Below are positions 1-10,397 of a stretch of 64,000 nt of DNA, piece by piece. Under the pieces are notes generated by a model. The model saw only the letters and a program-made list of their open reading frames with translations. It was not told the origin of the DNA and did not search any database. Made by a program: the position numbers and the translations under genes. This DNA is from Trichobilharzia regenti (Eukaryota; Platyhelminthes; Trematoda; Strigeidida; Schistosomatidae), in the NCBI GenBank assembly GCA_944472135.2, contig CALYDD020000441.1, forward strand, positions 1-64,000, written 5' to 3'. Position 1 is the stretch's first letter. Each line of letters begins with the position of its first letter.

Positions 1-1
1 C

Positions 2-642
2 CTTGTCTCAAACACAAACACAGTCACAGATCTCGGGATAACATACTCAGATCTTACCTTTACTGAACATGCAAATAAGGTGGTATCTGATTGTAAACGT
101 CTAACCGGCTTTGTGCTACGCAACTTTTACACTCCAGAAGCCAGATTAGCCGTATATAAGATATGCATTCGCCCCAAACTTGAATACTGTGCCCACTTAT
201 ACAGTAGCTTCAAGTCGGCAGACAGAAAAAAGTTGAAAGTGTCCAAAGATTCCTTACGAAACGCATATTAGGCTATGGTCAGCAAATAGAATACCTTGAC
301 AGATGTATTCGACTGGACTTAGAGCCCTTATGGTTAAGGAGAGTGAAGTGCAATTTATTTCTCTTATTCAAAGTTATAAGAAAGCACTGTAACAGTAACT
401 CGTCCGTAACCTGGGCTAATCCTAAATCGTATGGACTACGCAACCACAACTACCTTCTCAAGGTTAACACCCATAAACTCACCACTAGAGCTAACTTCTT
501 CACCATTAAATATTGCAAACTTTGGAACCAACTACCCTCTGAGATAAGATCCTGTGAAAGGCCTGACAGTTTCAAAAGGAGCCTAGAAAAACATATAAAC
601 ATGTCCACCCTAGCCCGCCTCAAAGATCTCAACTGCTGGTAG
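2..642 (+). pseudogene. LINE A reverse transcriptase, C-terminal (thumb/connection) remnant
   Basis: Encodes the region after the RT palm of a CR1-like ORF2. Motifs RLTGFVLRNFY and CIRPKLEYC are the conserved block that follows the catalytic domain in this clade, and the end carries WNQLPSEIR. The first part (80-271) and the last part (343-642) lie in different frames, so there is at least one frameshift between about 240 and 340. The catalytic palm lies outside the window. Not functional. Confidence 0.7.
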
Positions 643-2029
643 AGTGGAGAGACAATGGCTTTTCAATATTTAACTACGGAAAGTACACTAGTCCCAATAC
701 CAATATAATAACACTTAGTAATTATGTAGGTTCAATACTTGAAATTCGATTGTCATTAAAATACTTAAAATGATTAAAATAGCTATGCGGCAAGTGTTCT
801 CTTGCTTTACCATGCTTGTTTCCCTAATAACACTCGGTTATTGAGCCTAATGTATTCTTTGATAATACGAATTATGACACTGACTATGCTCTTATCATAC
901 ATAGATTGATTTACTTTACGACTACCTGTAGTACGAACTACCCTTCTGTAGTATTGTTAAACAAATGCTGAAATTTTGTTGGTTCTGTTAATATCTTTTT
1001 ATAATATATGTAGACAGGTTAATTTGCAATGTCAAATGTTGACTATATACAAGACTGTCATGATAATTTAGTACACTAAGTCCTGCCAACCGACCTTACA
1101 TTCAGTTCATACTACCTACATTGATCCCTAACTATAGTGTTCTGCTGAATCTTGCTTCACTATTCACAAAACCTATTCATTTTATTCTTTAAGGTTCTAA
1201 CTTCTTGTAAAGTAATCCGTTCATTAGGACGCATGCATACATATATAATGTTCATAAAGATGTACGTGGAGACCTATTGGAAGCACTCATTAAGGAAGCT
1301 AGGGAGATGGAATATGAGGTACGAACATGTCTGGTACCAAGCAATATATTTGAGGTAGCCATAATAATCATAGTCTCAGAGCTTAACATCAAAAAAGGAG
1401 GGAGGGTGGCGTTAGCTGATCAGTAGATATGGTGGGGGTAACTAAGGTGAATCACCCCATTCTGCAGGAACAGCAATATGCAAATTGACGGCTCGAGATA
1501 TTTCTGATTTTTATGAGGGCTTAGATCTTCATCTTGAAAAAGATAATAATGAACGCCTTGACAGATCATGCTTCTACCTTTAAATATATACCATTCGCTC
1601 AGCCTATTGTTGAGATGCGAACACGTGGGATCTGCACAGATTTATGGGGCATCTTATAAATTAACTTGCTGTCCATTGACTGATCTTTAAATACCACTTC
1701 ACAATGTCTTATCTCATTCATTTTCCAATAACGTCTTTACTTGATCCTCATTATTTCCCATTAAACCTAACATTTTACAGCTCTTTATGACTTATTATAT
1801 TCCTAAACTCTGAAGGTTACGGTTGCACATTAAATGCAAAAAAAAGTATAAAACAAAAACAACTGGCACAACTGAGGATAAATGTATTAAAACCAAAAGT
1901 ATACATCATGATAGTACGAGATATACGTGTAGCATTATACATTGCAAATGAGCGTTGTCAGCCTAGGCAGTTTTCTTTTTTAATGCATTTATTAATGATA
2001 CTTGCACTTACCTATTTTATTACAATTTA

Positions 2030-2240
2030 ATGATTCACCTCAGCACTTTAACTTTTCTAAAACAGCTTCCAATCTCTTGTAAACGTTGTACTTACCTCAA
2101 TTTTGGTTGGTTATCGTATGCCTACAACCACGGGATGAAAACGAAACGAAGTCGATTTTCCCGCTCAACCTGGAGGACAACTGTACAATTCAATAACTAT
2201 ACGTCCTGGTTCAGACAATGAGTGTAATTATATATATATA
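2030..2240 (+). repeat. Conserved block of the LINE A 3' UTR
   Basis: A roughly 200-bp block near the end of the UTR, present five times in the window: here, 4680-4885, 23581-23790, 43075-43275 and, inverted, 63816-64000. It can be read as a 63-codon open frame in several copies, but there is no recognised domain and the frame breaks in other copies. I treat it as non-coding UTR. Confidence 0.6.
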
Positions 2241-2402
2241 TATCAAATATTCAACTGTTGAAACATTATTAACTTGTAGACAATCTACGATTTGATATTA
2301 TATCAAACTTGACCGTGCCTGTAAAAATGGCATGCATTTTCATGTAAATTTATATGTTTACATGAGAATATACATTATTATTATTATTAAAATATTAAGG
2401 CG

Positions 2403-5040
2403 TTTGGAGCGCAAAGTGGCAACTGACTTTCAACCCGGACAAGTGCGGTATAACCCGCCTTGGACGCTGGAAACCGATAATGTGCCTATATATGTACGGT
2501 GAGCTCCTCTCAAAACTGAACACAGTCACAGATCTCGGGATAACATCCTCAGATTTATCCTTTTCCGATCATGCAAATAAGGTTGTATCTGACCGTAAAC
2601 GACTTACTGGCTTTGTACTGCGTAACTTCTACACCCAAGAAGCAAGATTAGCTGTATATAGGACATGTATCCGTCCCAAACTTGAATACTGTGCTCTCCC
2701 ATTTAGTAACCTCAGGTCTGTAGACAGAAAAAAATCGAAAGTCTCCAGAGATTCCTCACGAAACGCATAGTAGGGTTCGACCAACAAGTGGAATATGTTG
2801 ACAGATGTGTACGTCTGAAACTAGAGCCTCTGTGGTTAAGGAGAGTGAAGTGCAACTTATTTCTACCCTTCAAAGTCATCAGGAAACATTGTTACAGTAA
2901 CTCATCCACAACGTGGGAAAATATTAAATGATATCAGCTGCGAAACCACGACTACCTTGTCAAGGTGGCTGCCCACAGAAAATCCATTAGGGCAAACTTA
3001 TTCACCATAAAATATTGCACTCTTCGGAACCAACTACCACCTGAAACAAGATGTTGTGAAAACCCCGATGGGTTCAAACGGAGCCTAGAAAGACACTTTA
3101 ACATGTCCACGCTAGCTCGTCTAAAAGACCACAACTGTTGGTAGAGTGGAAATTGACGGCCAGTCCAGTCTTCAGTATAGACACATACGTATATCTCGAC
3201 TCTAATACTCACGCAGCGAACGTTAACTAATTAACTGATTTCTATTCTCTATAATTTTCAATAAGTTCTGTTGGTAAAAATAACACTGGAAATAATTATA
3301 ATAGCATCCACACCTTTCAACATTTTACATACGTATATACTAATATGATAATACTTATTAATCATGCATGTTCAATTCTTAAAATTAGATTGTTATTAAA
3401 ATACTTAAAATGATTAAAATATTTATACATCAAATGTTCCCTTGCTTTACCACGCTCGTTTCCCTTATAACACTCAATTATTGAGCATAGTGTATTATTT
3501 GATATACGAATTATAATACTGATTATACTCTTACCATATATGGTTTGATTTACTCTACGGCTCCCTGTAGACTAACTGCCATTCTTCAGTTTACACACAC
3601 TGCAGTATTGCTAGCCAAATGCCAAAATTTTGTTGGTTCTGTGTTAATATCTTTTTATAATATATCTAGACACGTTACTTTGCAATGTCAGATGTTTACT
3701 ATATATTAGTACACTAAGTCCTGCCAACCGACCTCACCTTCAGTTCATACTACCTACATTGAACCCTAACTATAGTGTTCTGCTGAATCTTGCTCCACTA
3801 TTCACAAAACCTATTCGTTTTACTCTTTAAGTTTTTAGCTTTTTATAAAGTAATCTGTTCATTAGGATGCATGCACACATATATAATATGTTCATAAAGA
3901 TGTACGTGGAGACCTATTGGAAGCACTCATTAAGAAAGCTGGGGAGATGGAATATAGGGTACGAACATGTCTGGTACCAAGCAATATATTTCTGGTAGCC
4001 ATAATAATCATAGACTCAGAGCCTAATATCAAGGAAGGAGGGAGGGTGACGCTAGCTGGTGGTCACTAAGGTGAATCACCCCATTCTGTAGAAACAGCAA
4101 CATGCAAATTGACGGCTCGAGATATTTCTGATTTTTATGAGGGCTTAGATCTTCATCTTGAAAAAGATAATAATGAACGCCTTGACAGATCATGCTTCTA
4201 CCTCTAAATATAAACCATTCGCTCAGCCTATTGTTGAGATTCGACCAAGTGAGCTCCGCGCAGATTTATGGGGCATCTTATAAATTAACTTGCTATCCAT
4301 TGTCGTATCTCCGAATACCACATCATAATGTCTTATCTCATTTATTTTCTAATAACGTCTTTTTTGATCCTCATTATATTTAATTAAACCTAACATTTTA
4401 TAGCTCTTTATGAATTTGATTCGACTTATTCCTCTGCTAATCTCTGTAGGGTACGGTTGTGCATCAAACAGACAAAAAAGCATGAAATAAAAACAACTGG
4501 CTTGAAAATAATTGTATTAAAGCCAAAAGTGGATATCACAATAGTGCGAAATATATTGGTATTATTATACATTGCAAATGAATGTTGTCGGCCTAAGGAT
4601 TAATTACTTACCCATTCTGTTTCATATATAAATGTATTTATTAACGATATATTGCACTTACTTAATTTATTACACTTCAATGATTCACCTTAGCACTTTA
4701 ACTTTTCTAAAACAGCTCTCAATCCCTTGTAAACTTTGTACTTACCTCAATTTTTGTTGGTTATCGTATGCCTACAACCACGGGATGAAAACGAAACGAA
4801 GTCGATTTTCCCGCTCAACCTGGAGGACAACTGTACAATTCAATAACTATACGTCCTGGTTCAGACAATGAGTGTAATTATATATATATATATATCAAAT
4901 ATTCAACTGTTGAAACATTATTAACTTGTAGACAATTTAAGATTTGACATTATAGCATACTAGATCGTGCCTGTAAAAATGGCATGCACTTTCATGTAAA
5001 TTTATGTATATATGAAAATAAAAATTATTACTATTACTAT
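2403..5040 (+). mobile_element. LINE A copy 2, 5'-truncated
   Basis: Second LINE A 3' end, starting right after the ATT tail of copy 1 and ending in its own hairpin and ATTACT-rich tail at about 4960-5040. The decayed ORF2 end runs to 3143 and the UTR follows. From 2403 to about 5956 it is colinear and nearly identical with 21303-24859 (shift of 18,901-18,903). That match includes the junction with the next element at 5041, so the pair arose by duplication of a composite block rather than by two independent insertions. Confidence 0.75.
2405..3143 (+). pseudogene. LINE A reverse transcriptase C-terminal remnant
   Basis: Same protein region as in copy 1: RLTGFVLRNFY, CIRPKLEYC, then after a frame change NQLPPE. 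It is open from 2480 to 2770 and then shifts frame. The stop after RDSSRNA is shared with the copy at 21258-21671, so the damage predates their duplication. No palm motif is present. Confidence 0.65.
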
Positions 5041-5041
5041 T

Positions 5042-5956
5042 ATAAGGAAAACCAGAAAATTTATGCACTCCCAACACACATTATCGCAAGCCAGAACCTA
5101 TAAAACTGTAATCGTCGGGGTGGACAAAACTGTCATAGAAAGGCGTGCATATAATTATCTCTCTAAGCCTAATTGTGAAATAAGTAATAGGACATTGCAC
5201 GCAGCCATTATTCCCAACCCTGTGAAAGATACAGTAGACCCACCGCATCACCCCTCTCAAAACACACAGAATTATCCCATCTGAGTGCAACACCAGCCGA
5301 AAGGCCACTAGACTGTAACCAAATAAATAATAAACCGTACCATCTATCACAGCAGAATCTAAAATTCCACTAAATAACCCCAGAAAAAAGTCAAAACCCC
5401 CGAAATTCGACATTGTCCTCTCCTAGCCATAACTTCATTGCTGAAGGTAAGGAAAATATGCCTCTAAATCATGCCAACAAAAACAGCGGCAGCTTAAATA
5501 AGCCCACACTTCCCACGGTCAATAGTATTAGCACTCACAACGTGCGAAATCGCACCACGGTACACACTAATATCCAATGTCACAACAATGTCACCCTCAA
5601 TAGCACAAGTGGTAATAGTCAGAACTCGGCTACCAACAACTCAGGGTCTTCAGAGTATGGCACACAAACAAATTTTCACCGGATATATGGTACAAGTCTG
5701 TTGGGAATTAACCCGCAGTGCAGTACACACGAAACCCACACAAGGACACAACTAGCATCAAACAATAGGTGGAATAATAAGCCATGGTCATCACAAGGAT
5801 CCAATCATTTTTTATCCCCCGCGTCCCTGTCAGCCTTGAAAAAACAGCTGGTAGGGATGTTGACGCTTCTAAACCACTAGAGCTGCCCCCCTCCTTGCAT
5901 GAAAACAGGAACGGTCTAGTGCATCCGTATCCATTAAGCACACTTAACACTTGCAA
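5042..5956 (+). pseudogene. LINE B ORF1 C-terminal part and first codons of ORF2
   Basis: 5'-truncated LINE B fragment fused to the tail of LINE A. It carries the ORF1 C-terminal half (basic part, then an Asn/Ser/Thr-rich part at 5413-5880) and the overlapping start of ORF2 (5784-5956). Compared with the reverse-strand copy at 40111-40365 it has a one-base deletion near 5235 that breaks ORF1. The same lesion is in the copy at 23950. It ends abruptly at about 5956, where it joins unrelated sequence. Confidence 0.6.
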
Positions 5957-5971
5957 AATCCAGGATGTGAA

Positions 5972-6002
5972 TTTCGAGACCTACGACGCCGACTGCTGGC
6001 AC
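5972..6002. repeat. 31-bp Gypsy gag filler at a repeat junction
   Basis: Matches 8822-8852 with one mismatch. At 8822-8852 the sequence belongs to the reverse-strand Gypsy gag-protease remnant. Here it sits alone between the broken LINE B ORF1 piece and the inverted LINE A UTR piece, so it looks like filler DNA copied in during repair or template switching. Confidence 0.6.
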
Positions 6003-6540
6003 ATGAATTTCATTTGCAGTGTATAATAATACCAGTATATTTCTTACTGTCATGGTGTCCACTTTTGGCTTTAATGCAACTTTTTTCAAGTCAGTTGTTT
6101 TTATTTCCTGCTTTTTTGTCTGTTTGATGCACAACCGTACCCTACGGAGATTAGCAGAGGAATAAGTCGAATCAAATTCATAAAGAGCTATAAAATGTTA
6201 GGTTTAATTAAATATAATGAGGATCAAATAAAGACGTTATTAGAAAATAAATGAGATAAGACATTATGATGTGGTATTCGAAGATACGACAATGGATAGC
6301 AAGTTAATTTATAAGATGCCCCATAAATCTGCGCGGAGCTCACTTGGTCGAATCTCAACAATAGGCTGAGCGAATGGTTTATATTTAGAGGTAGAAGCAT
6401 GATCTGTCAAGGCGTTCATTATTATCTTTTTCAAGATGAAGATCTAAGCCCTCATAAAAATCAGAAATATCTCGAGCCGTCAATTTGCATGTTGCTGTTT
6501 CTACAGAATGGGGTGATTCACCTTAGTTACCACCACCATA
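6003..6540 (-). mobile_element. LINE A 3' UTR fragment, inverted
   Basis: Reverse complement of about 4050-4600, with coordinate sums near 10,590 along its length. No coding content. Together with the forward copy 1.4 kb upstream it forms an imperfect inverted repeat. Confidence 0.65.
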
Positions 6541-6639
6541 TCTACTCATCGGCTTGCGCTGTAATCTATAGCTTGATGAGAGGAGGTTATACGCTTCAGC
6601 GCGTCCGCAGCCAAGTATCAGATTTTCAGCTTTTTTTAG

Positions 6640-6840
6640 GTTGGCGTGATGTATATAAGGATTTTTTTCAGAGAGTCTCTTGGGTCTATTTCCGAAAGCT
6701 TGTTTTTAGTTACATCCATTAAAGACTTAACGTGGCCACTATCAAACCGAATCTCCGTGGTATTTTCGAGATCGGCAGTGACACACTATGCAACTGGCCT
6801 AATTTTTTCTGAAGTTCACTTTGTTGACTTTGGATAGACT
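6640..6840 (-). pseudogene. LINE F ORF1 coiled-coil fragment
   Basis: On the reverse strand this corresponds to 10925-11100, the predicted coiled-coil part of the LINE F ORF1 protein, shared words being SELQ, LGQ/LDQ and NKLS. It has internal stops and no start, so it is a relic. The stretch 6541-6640 between it and the previous fragment shows nothing I recognise. Confidence 0.5.
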
Positions 6841-7200
6841 CTATCTCACGCTGCATAATCCTTAAACCTGACTCACTTTGGACAAGAAGACTTATTTAAG
6901 GTCCTTCACGAAATATCATTCTCAGGTAACAGGGACATACAACTTGCACAGGAAGGCTCTTACGATCTGCGTAACCAAACTTGCACAGTGACAAATCATT
7001 CCTTTAAGTCAACACTCCGTGAAAACTTCTTCACAGTCATGTATTCTATAATATGGAATAGCCTGCCTATAGATATCAGAACTCGCTCTTCAATTAAAAG
7101 CTTAAAACGCTCTCTGTACAGACTGTTTCACTCTACTGATTATATTAATAAATTATTTACTCCTAGAACAAATCATCTGTTAGTCTACTACAGCACCTAA
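6840..7200 (+). pseudogene. LINE B ORF2 C-terminal remnant
   Basis: Encodes the end of the LINE B RT protein (YDLRNQTC, ENFFTVMYSIIWN, the CR1-type end with NSLPIDIR). Relative to 27960-28060 a short deletion around 6895 removes part of the preceding segment. The last frame (6988-7200) is open to the natural stop. Confidence 0.65.
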
Positions 7201-7679
7201 AAAGCGCGCTTCAATACTCCTAGCAATCGAAAAACTATATAACCTAGTCGTATTAATGCATGAAGACTTAGCACTGACATACAGGAACATTTCACTCCTA
7301 GAAATAGGACCTGTCACTCTATTGTAACCTTCAAACACTTGCTGTATAAACTGTTTCATCCCAATGACTATCCCTACCAGAACCCATGAATTATTTCTCA
7401 AATGCATCAGTTGTTAGAACACTAAAACGCTCATACTCATTAATATATGTTTTGACACTAAATAAACTCTAAGACTTAGCATAAATACGTGAAAACACAA
7501 CTACAATATAGGTAAAAGTTTACTATGGTATAATATGCAATCGACATAAACATTTATATATGCATATAACATTGATGTATTTTTCATGTTGACATACTTT
7601 CTATTTCTGGTATTCTACTGCTGTGCATACTCTTCTATTTATCTCCTGGTCGAGAACGAACAACCCTGCATCTAAACCG

Positions 7680-7914
7680 AAATGAAGCTGAATTCCAGAC
7701 CATTTAACTCATAACCACTCAAATCCCATGAAAGATCCAATTCTACCATTTGAAGACGCTGGCGAACATGCTGTAAATGAGTATTCATGATCTGAATTGA
7801 AGAAGCAACTGGTTTACAAACAGTTTTCAACATTTTACTGAACTTAAGTGTACGGTCCGCCATGCAGACACAAATGGAGCAAATGGAAAATTCTGAAATC
7901 GACCCCGGCACCAT
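7680..7914 (-). other. Antisense intron-like module within LINE B
   Basis: Open on the reverse strand for about 80 codons (central words HVRQRLQMVELD and LSGYE), with an acceptor-like end (pyrimidine run then CAG) just before the MNTHLQ codons. The homologous copy near 38030-38090 has a consensus GTAAGT donor 56 bp before that acceptor. Copies lie at 26085-26400 (-), 28823-29068 (-), 35437-35540 (+) and 38030-38302 (+). It resembles the 5' end of a cellular gene with a small intron, carried antisense. I do not recognise the protein. Confidence 0.4.
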
Positions 7915-8120
7915 TTGATGCAGTAAAACACGTTAACATGGCCTTATCTAGTTTTCGCCTCCACGATCAAATTTCTTTCCTGTTATGAAACTACGATAAG
8001 ACTGCTGAAAAATGGAATAAATATATCACTGATCTCAACATAATACATCAATAATCTTTAAGCCAAGAGTGCTGTTCACAACAAAGTTATATAAGAGAAT
8101 TGACTTCAAGCTTTATTTTT

Positions 8121-8156
8121 CCCAGATATCTGTATTACATTCATCTGATGTCTGGG
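8121..8156 (+). other. LINE 3' UTR hairpin (CCCAGA/TCTGGG stem)
   Basis: Six-base stem, CCCAGA at 8121-8126 and TCTGGG at 8151-8156, in a conserved context: a CTTTATTTTT run before, a T run and an AATNCGAAG motif after. The same position in other LINE subfamilies keeps pairing with different bases (see 17710-17745 and 31183-31216), which supports a real RNA structure. Confidence 0.6.
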
Positions 8157-8314
8157 TTTTTGTTAATCCGAAGGCAATATTTCTATATCTTTTTATGTGC
8201 TACACAAACAAACTTTATAGCAGACTGTTCCGACTGTCTCTAATGTCAGAAAGAACAGCCAAATTGTAAATCCATTATACATCGAATTATGTGTAATTTA
8301 TATAACAACTTATC

Positions 8315-8353
8315 CATGCCTGTACAACTGGCATGTTCCTGCATGAACAGGAA
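8315..8353 (+). other. LINE 3'-terminal double hairpin
   Basis: CATGCC (8315-8320) pairs with GGCATG (8330-8335), then TTCCTG (8336-8341) pairs with CAGGAA (8348-8353), just before the ATT-rich tail. Other subfamilies have the same two-hairpin layout with different second stems. A 3'-end structure of this kind is known as an RT recognition signal in L2/CR1-type LINEs. The role here is inferred. Confidence 0.5.
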
Positions 8354-8384
8354 GAAATATATTACTATAATCTATCAACCTGTG

Positions 8385-8790
8385 CTTACCTGTATCTACG
8401 AGTAGTTGGTAATGCAGTAACAGATCCATACTGATGATAACTTTGGTCACGTCCGCTACCAGAAAGACCCAGCGAAATGCTCGGTGCAAGCCGATATTCA
8501 GGTCAAGAAAGCGCCTGCCAAACGTAGCTATCGGCGAAGAATTTGCGGCACGTAGTTGTAAGGACATTGGCCGCCTGCGCTCTTCTATTATGGTTGGGAT
8601 TACACTGACCTCTGCTCCGGTATCAATGAGGAAGCGTATCCCTGTGTTACATTCTGTGACATAGAAAATGCGACATGGGAGTGGTTTGCCATCAACGTTA
8701 GTCGCCAACACGTGCTGGCCTGCTAGTTTCCCCACTTTTGGAAATCGAAGGTGCACGGGCGAGTGCACTTTTGGGCTTTTTCACAATAAC
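8385..8790 (-). pseudogene. Gypsy-type retropepsin (aspartic protease) remnant
   Basis: Start of a Gypsy/Ty3 pol on the reverse strand. The catalytic motif DTGAEVSVIP is intact (about residues 50-59 of the open frame), preceded by a typical strand and followed by a flap region and a VIISMDLL block like the second conserved retropepsin motif. The frame stays open into the neighbouring LINE tail below 8385, but the retroelement ends there, so RT and integrase are missing. Gag lies upstream in another frame. Confidence 0.75.
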
Positions 8791-9911
8791 GCCGATGATG
8801 CCAGCACACTCCAGGCTGGGGTTTCGAGATCTACGACGCCGACTGCTGGCACGTGACGATGATCTACTGCGAGTTGACTCTGTGCGACTACCCGAGCGGC
8901 TTCTTGCTCTCATCTCTTGTCTGATACTACATATCTCTTCGTACAGTTTGGTTATATGGGCCACCGTATCGAAGCTCGATGACTCTCCAGTCGGAGATTC
9001 TTTGATCTGAGAGGGCCTATCAGTGGGCGCGGCCGAAATGATCAGGTAGGATGCAGTAGTCTCTACTACCCTATCGGCCACCTCGGCTAACTCGGGTAAG
9101 AGGGATTCGTGGATTGGGGCTAAAATGCCCAGAAACGCCTGTGGTAATCTTTGCAACCACAGTTGTTTTAGGAAGGCATCATGTCAATGGAGTTGAAGAT
9201 TGAACGATCATTTCTTGGTTGTTTGCTCAAAATCAACTTCCCCAATTTTCGCGGAGGCATCAATACGACAGTCATCGTCTCATCGGTCGCTGTTCAGAAA
9301 GAAGAGAGAAACATCGTCAGAAGTAATACTATGATTTATTATTGTAATATTTGTTCACAGATCTTAGTTCAGTTATTATTTTTATATGTTGGTGTAACAA
9401 TAAAGAATTCTCAAGCGGCCAATCGGTGTTTTGGTTTTTTCGTCCGTTATAACTAAGCGTTTCTGAAAACTTCAAGGAACAGCGTGGGCCCGAGCATAGC
9501 AAGAGCTGGGCATTAACGGTTTATGAGACGTGGCTGACACATCATCTACATTGAAGTTGGCGACCAACTGTCTCATCTGTCGTAACAACTGAGTGGGATT
9601 CCGGTCGCCAAGGTGAACCTCACAAAAGAGTTCCTGCACTTTTGTCGGTCTGTGAGTGCAACGCGCCTAATTAGCGCTTGCTTGAGCCGTTCATACAACT
9701 CAGGGGACGGATCCACGAGGTCATCTGAAACCTCTTCCATAACATTTTCAGGGAGACTCACAATTACCCAGTTTACTTTCGTTTCCTGTGAGTGCATATG
9801 TTTGAGAGTGAACAAAGGTTCTACATGGTTGAACCATGCAACAGGACGATGTGTCCAAAAGGTGGAAAGTTTCAAGGTTACAGCCATTTGCGAAGCACTG
9901 TTGTCAGCCAT
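8698..9911 (-). pseudogene. Gypsy-type gag remnant, split by a solo LTR
   Basis: Gag of the same Gypsy element. The likely start is the ATG at 9911 (MADNSASQ). The N-terminal half (9911 to about 9640) has the Ty3/Gypsy capsid-like pattern PVAWFNHVEP then SLPENV. A one-base frameshift near 9640 moves the frame. A solo LTR (9182-9539) then interrupts it, and the C-terminal half continues at 9181-8698 with a basic Ser/Arg-rich stretch. A zinc-knuckle-like CWHHRR...KCTRPC word is visible in a third frame near 8750-8810. Dead copy. The stretch 9912-10397 beyond its start holds nothing I recognise. Confidence 0.65.
9182..9539 (+). repeat. Solo LTR of the BEL/Pao-like P element
   Basis: 358 bp beginning TGTCA and ending TGACA, homologous over its length to the LTRs of P1 and P2. 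It is flanked by a 5-bp target-site duplication CATCA at 9177-9181 and 9540-9544. No internal sequence remains, so it formed by LTR-LTR recombination after insertion into the Gypsy gag. Confidence 0.9.
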
Positions 9912-10397
9912 TTTGCGGACAGAAGGATATACTAACGGGGTTATACGACAAGTACACGTAAAAAACGAATAAAAATTTATAACTCTATGTGAAAAATATG
10001 TACAAAAAAGGGATTCGATATGAAAAAGAACTAAAAGCATGTGGAGCTAAAATGGAGGCAAACGATGAATATACGGGCTCACCACTTGTAGGTACTATTA
10101 AGGCTTAGTGTAGACCTCAACTCTTAACATTCTTACAAAACTTCACCGTTTTACTCCCTTAGCTGTACTCTACTCAACGTGCAAATACTGACAAACTGAA
10201 TCAAGGTAAAAAAAACTTGGTATGACAAGTGTATCTAGGACAATTATATTTTACAATACGAAATATGAAATTCAATAAATAAAGAGGTTGTACAACTTAT
10301 CTGTTGACGTCACTGGAGGTAGGCTCAGAGACTGTGCAGAATGTAGACACAACGAGAGAGCAAACCGATGAACGTACGCAAGAGTCACAACTCAAAA

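Larger units (their letters stand above)
1..2397 (+). mobile_element. LINE A copy 1: ORF2 C-terminus plus long 3' UTR
   Basis: 3' part of a CR1/Jockey-type non-LTR retrotransposon, cut by the window edge. The coding remnant (to 642) is followed by about 1.7 kb of non-coding sequence that recurs at 3144-5040, 22047-23945 and 41726-43300, so this looks like a long 3' UTR belonging to the element. The 3' end has a hairpin-rich block (2315-2370) and an ATT-rich tail (2375-2397), typical of target-primed insertion. The next LINE fragment begins directly after the tail. Family assignment rests on the RT C-terminal protein features and the tail type. Confidence 0.75.
6840..8378 (+). mobile_element. 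LINE B 3' part with antisense insert and hairpin tail
   Basis: Contains the last part of ORF2 (6840-7200), a 3' UTR, the antisense intron-like module (7680-7914) and the shared LINE 3' UTR block with its hairpin (8121-8156), ending in two stacked hairpins and an ATT tail at 8315-8378. It parallels 27965-28990 and 26440-26870. The tail abuts the Gypsy remnant. Confidence 0.7.

Noticed and set aside
2225..2246. AT dinucleotide run as a satellite or origin
   Set aside because: A short simple repeat inside LINE UTR copies, found at the same place in each.
5081..5413. 110-residue reverse-strand frame, repeated at 23984-24316
   Set aside because: It is a shadow of the LINE B ORF1 remnant on the other strand. 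Conservation follows from DNA duplication.
5708..5956. 82-residue reverse-strand frame, seen in three copies
   Set aside because: Antisense to the ORF1/ORF2 overlap of LINE B. No domain, no start context.
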